Assembly (NCBI GenBank): GCA_016200785.1 | Contig: JACQED010000022.1 | Span: 1-6,290, forward strand | Direction of reading: 5' to 3' | DNA from: Chloroflexota bacterium | Lineage (GTDB): Bacteria; Chloroflexota; Anaerolineae; Anaerolineales; JACQED01 | DNA length: 6,290 nt | Shown here: positions 4,751 through 6,290 of the stretch, one piece after another | Layout of the letters: each line of letters begins with the position of its first letter | Numbering within the stretch: the stretch's first letter is position 1 | The notes under the pieces: model-generated | What the model was told of the DNA's origin: nothing | Seen by the model: only the letters and a program-made list of their open reading frames with translations | Databases searched by the model: none | Made by a program: the position numbers and the translations under genes

Positions 4751-5261
4751 CTTGTCTCTCCAATCTAAGCTGATCGAGCAATAGGGCCATCACTGATTGG
4801 TAGGCGCTCAACCATTCGTCGCCGGTATTCTCTTTGAAAAGCGTTGCCAGAGCGCGCAAGCCCGACTCGCCGAAATTCTCGCCGGGACTATGCAGATGAA
4901 ACACGTGGCTTCCAAAGTAATCAGGCAAAAGGGGAAAGTCACCCAGATACAGGGCAAGCGTGCCTCGCCACAACCGCTGTAGATAGACAGCGGCGGTGTA
5001 CATGTGACGCAGCACTGTATCTGCAGGCGGTTTGAGTGAATCGGCAAGCCCAGGAACGACCGCCGAATACTCCGGTCGTCTGATGAACAAGGGGATCAAG
5101 GCCTCACGGAATCGAGGATCGGGGTGACCGGCGAGTTGAGCAATCAAAGTTGCCGCGTCCAGATGGGGTGCCTCGGCCTGCGCCTCGACGGCCCGCAAGT
5201 GACGCACGCCTTCTGCCGCCAACTGCCGGATCAGGGTTAGATTATCGCGAACTTCAGACAT
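4728..5261 (-). CDS. Hypothetical helical protein, partner of the nucleotidyltransferase gene
   Basis: I do not recognise this 177-aa protein. It starts at ATG 5261, 7 nt after the hydrolase stop, with only a G-rich stretch upstream. The N-terminal half is alpha-helical and HEAT-like: an acidic amphipathic helix (LAAEGVRHLRAVEAQAEAPH, 14-33), then AATLIAQLAGHPDPRFREALIPLFIRRPEY (36-65). The middle is rich in aromatic residues (Tyr, Trp, Phe, 88-123), with HLHSPGENFGESGLRAL (122-138) and a C-terminal helix (SAYQSVMALLLDQLRLERQ). There is no signal peptide or membrane helix. The 23-nt overlap with the nucleotidyltransferase gene, plus a ribosome site for that gene inside this one, suggests the two products act together, for example as antitoxin or substrate-recognition partner. 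That role is inference from layout only. Confidence 0.72.
   Translation of the reverse strand: MSEVRDNLTLIRQLAAEGVRHLRAVEAQAEAPHLDAATLIAQLAGHPDPRFREALIPLFIRRPEYSAVVPGLADSLKPPADTVLRHMYTAAVYLQRLWRGTLALYLGDFPLLPDYFGSHVFHLHSPGENFGESGLRALATLFKENTGDEWLSAYQSVMALLLDQLRLERQGARQTNI
4754..4761 (-). promoter_or_regulatory. Ribosome binding site for the nucleotidyltransferase, inside the upstream gene
   Basis: On the minus strand GGAGAGACAAG directly precedes GTG at 4750. The GGAG lies within the last codons of the 177-aa protein gene, which favours GTG over later starts and implies coupled translation of the two proteins. Confidence 0.6.
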
Positions 5262-5268
5262 CGCGAAT

Positions 5269-6093
5269 TCATGCCCCCGCCGCCTTCCTTATGAAATCCA
5301 AAAGCAACTGCTCCAACTCCGCCTTGTGCTCGCCGTCGAAGATGAAAGTGCCGTGGCCGTTGCCGGTGAAGAGCGCGATCTCTTTCGGGTCGGAGGCCAT
5401 CGCGTGCATCGTGCGGATGTCCGTCGCCGCCGGCTCATCGTCCTGGGAGGCGATGAAAAGTTTCGCGATGGGAGCGTTCAAATCGGACTCGACGACGTCG
5501 ACTCCGGCGAAGTTGCGCGAACTGGAGATCATCGCCAGCCCGGTCACGTTCGCCTCGTGCGTATTCTTGGCGCAGGCCGAGCCGCCCATGCTCGCGCCGA
5601 TCAGGATGATGGATTGAAAGCCCGCGCCGCGCAGATAATTGATCGCGGCTCGCGCGTCTTTGTCGCGCATGTTCTCCTGCGGTGAGCCGCCCGACGCGCC
5701 GTAGCCGCGAAAGTCGAAAGTGAATGCGGCGTAGCCGGCCTCGGCAACCTTCCGCGCGAATGCCTGCCAACTCCTCTGATCCGTGGGGCGCATGTGGGCC
5801 AACAGCGCGACGGTCTTGCCCGTGCCGAACAGCGTGCCCGAAAGCGTCGCGCCGTCCTCAGTGTTGAATTTGACGACGCTCGACACGACCTGTGCGGGCG
5901 CCGTAGCCGCCGCAGCCCCGGCCTGGGTCGGGGCGAGGGTTGCCGGTGGCGCCGCCGCAAGGGTCGCCACCGCGCTGGTCGCGGAGGCAACTTCCGCCGC
6001 GCTCGGCGGTTCGGTCGCGCCAGCGCCGCCGCCGCACCCGGCGATTATGAGCATCGCCGCCGTCAAAAGCATCCACCGATTCCTCGACGCCAA
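5269..6093 (-). CDS. Lipoprotein alpha/beta hydrolase (dienelactone-hydrolase-like)
   Basis: From TTG at 6093 the protein is 274 aa. It begins MASRNRWMLLTAAMLIIAGC, a typical lipoprotein signal peptide with lipobox IAGC and lipidated Cys20, then an Ala/Pro/Thr-rich linker to about residue 70, so the enzyme is probably anchored outside the membrane. The hydrolase domain follows: TVALLAHM (oxyanion strand), FDFRGYGASGG (127-137), nucleophile elbow GASMGG with Ser168, an acid loop SQDDEP (Asp218/219) and GNGHGTF with His247. The catalytic triad looks complete. The substrate (ester, lactone or peptide) is unknown. GGGGGG lies about 7 nt before this TTG. The frame continues upstream to an ATG at 6147 (GGAG 10 nt before it) and TTG at 6156; those longer forms put 18-21 odd residues before the signal peptide. 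Gene order: 7 nt before the 177-aa protein gene. Confidence 0.85.
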   Translation of the reverse strand: MASRNRWMLLTAAMLIIAGCGGGAGATEPPSAAEVASATSAVATLAAAPPATLAPTQAGAAAATAPAQVVSSVVKFNTEDGATLSGTLFGTGKTVALLAHMRPTDQRSWQAFARKVAEAGYAAFTFDFRGYGASGGSPQENMRDKDARAAINYLRGAGFQSIILIGASMGGSACAKNTHEANVTGLAMISSSRNFAGVDVVESDLNAPIAKLFIASQDDEPAATDIRTMHAMASDPKEIALFTGNGHGTFIFDGEHKAELEQLLLDFIRKAAGA

Positions 6094-6183
6094 GCCGCAT
6101 CCCCCCGACGAGGGCGGGCGGCGCAGAGACACAAAGATGTGTAACATGTCTCGCAATCTCCAATCTCTAAACCCTCTCCAGTC
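6094..6183 (-). other. Leader between the membrane-protein gene and the hydrolase
   Basis: About 90 nt if the hydrolase begins at 6093. On the minus strand it holds the near repeat GAGATTGGAGATTG (about 6151-6165) and a CTTTGTGTCTCTGCGCC string (about 6119-6135) that looks more like intergenic than coding sequence. No clear terminator or promoter is visible. Confidence 0.4.
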
Positions 6184-6290
6184 TTACCCCAGTCTCCAAA
6201 ACCCGAACGTGATCAATCCGGCGGTGACCGTGAACAGCGCCACAGCGCCGAGGGTGAGCCAGCCGAAGCCGCGCCGGTCGTCGGCCAGCC
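6184..6290 (-). CDS. C-terminal end of a membrane protein, cut by window edge
   Basis: Minus-strand translation gives 35 residues ending at TAA 6184-6186: LADDRRGFGWLTLGAVALFT, then VTAGLITFGFWRLG. A charged DDRR segment is followed by one hydrophobic helix of about 20 residues and a short basic end, as in the last transmembrane segment of a membrane protein. Too little is present to name a family. It is on the same strand and just upstream of the hydrolase, so they may share a transcript. Confidence 0.65.
   Translation of the reverse strand, partial: LADDRRGFGWLTLGAVALFTVTAGLITFGFWRLG

Overview
The window reads as chromosomal DNA of a GC-rich bacterium. The Ala/Pro/Thr-rich linker behind the lipobox of the hydrolase, the MoeA variant, the DUF6036-type nucleotidyltransferase and the 'ATTCGTG' intergenic motif fit Chloroflexota (Anaerolineae-like) best, but this is an impression and not a demonstrated placement. 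Every intact protein-coding gene lies on the minus strand, so the text follows that direction, from high to low coordinates.

Minus-strand gene cluster (6290 to 1089): the C-terminal end of a one-helix membrane protein; a lipoprotein alpha/beta hydrolase; a 177-aa helical protein of unknown function; an AbiEii/DUF6036-like nucleotidyltransferase that overlaps it by 23 nt; molybdopterin molybdotransferase MoeA, overlapping the nucleotidyltransferase by 8 nt; a HicB antitoxin and HicA toxin joined by an ATGA overlap, with a TATAAT promoter of their own; and a DAO-family FAD oxidoreductase. The tight packing suggests one transcription unit from about 6290 to 2971, with a second promoter in front of hicB. 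Functions are mixed: cofactor biosynthesis, amine/amino-acid oxidation, one clear toxin-antitoxin pair and one possible pair.

Region 265-1088 holds no intact protein gene. It contains a plus-strand group II intron (about 389-1047, 659 nt), antisense to its neighbours. Visible parts are a GTGCG 5' end, an EBS1/IBS1 pairing of 6 bp, domain V, a domain VI hairpin with one bulged A 7 nt from the 3' end, and an AC 3' end. Its reverse transcriptase/maturase gene is reduced to a frameshifted N-terminal stub of about 150 nt, so the element depends on a protein made elsewhere or is dead. Joining the exons in silico recreates GAAATTCG+TGGC, a perfect 12-bp inverted copy of a motif 31 nt upstream, which supports the assigned boundaries and shows that the intron landed in one arm of an intergenic repeat hairpin.

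Region 1-264 is the N-terminus of an FAD-dependent monooxygenase, cut by the window edge.
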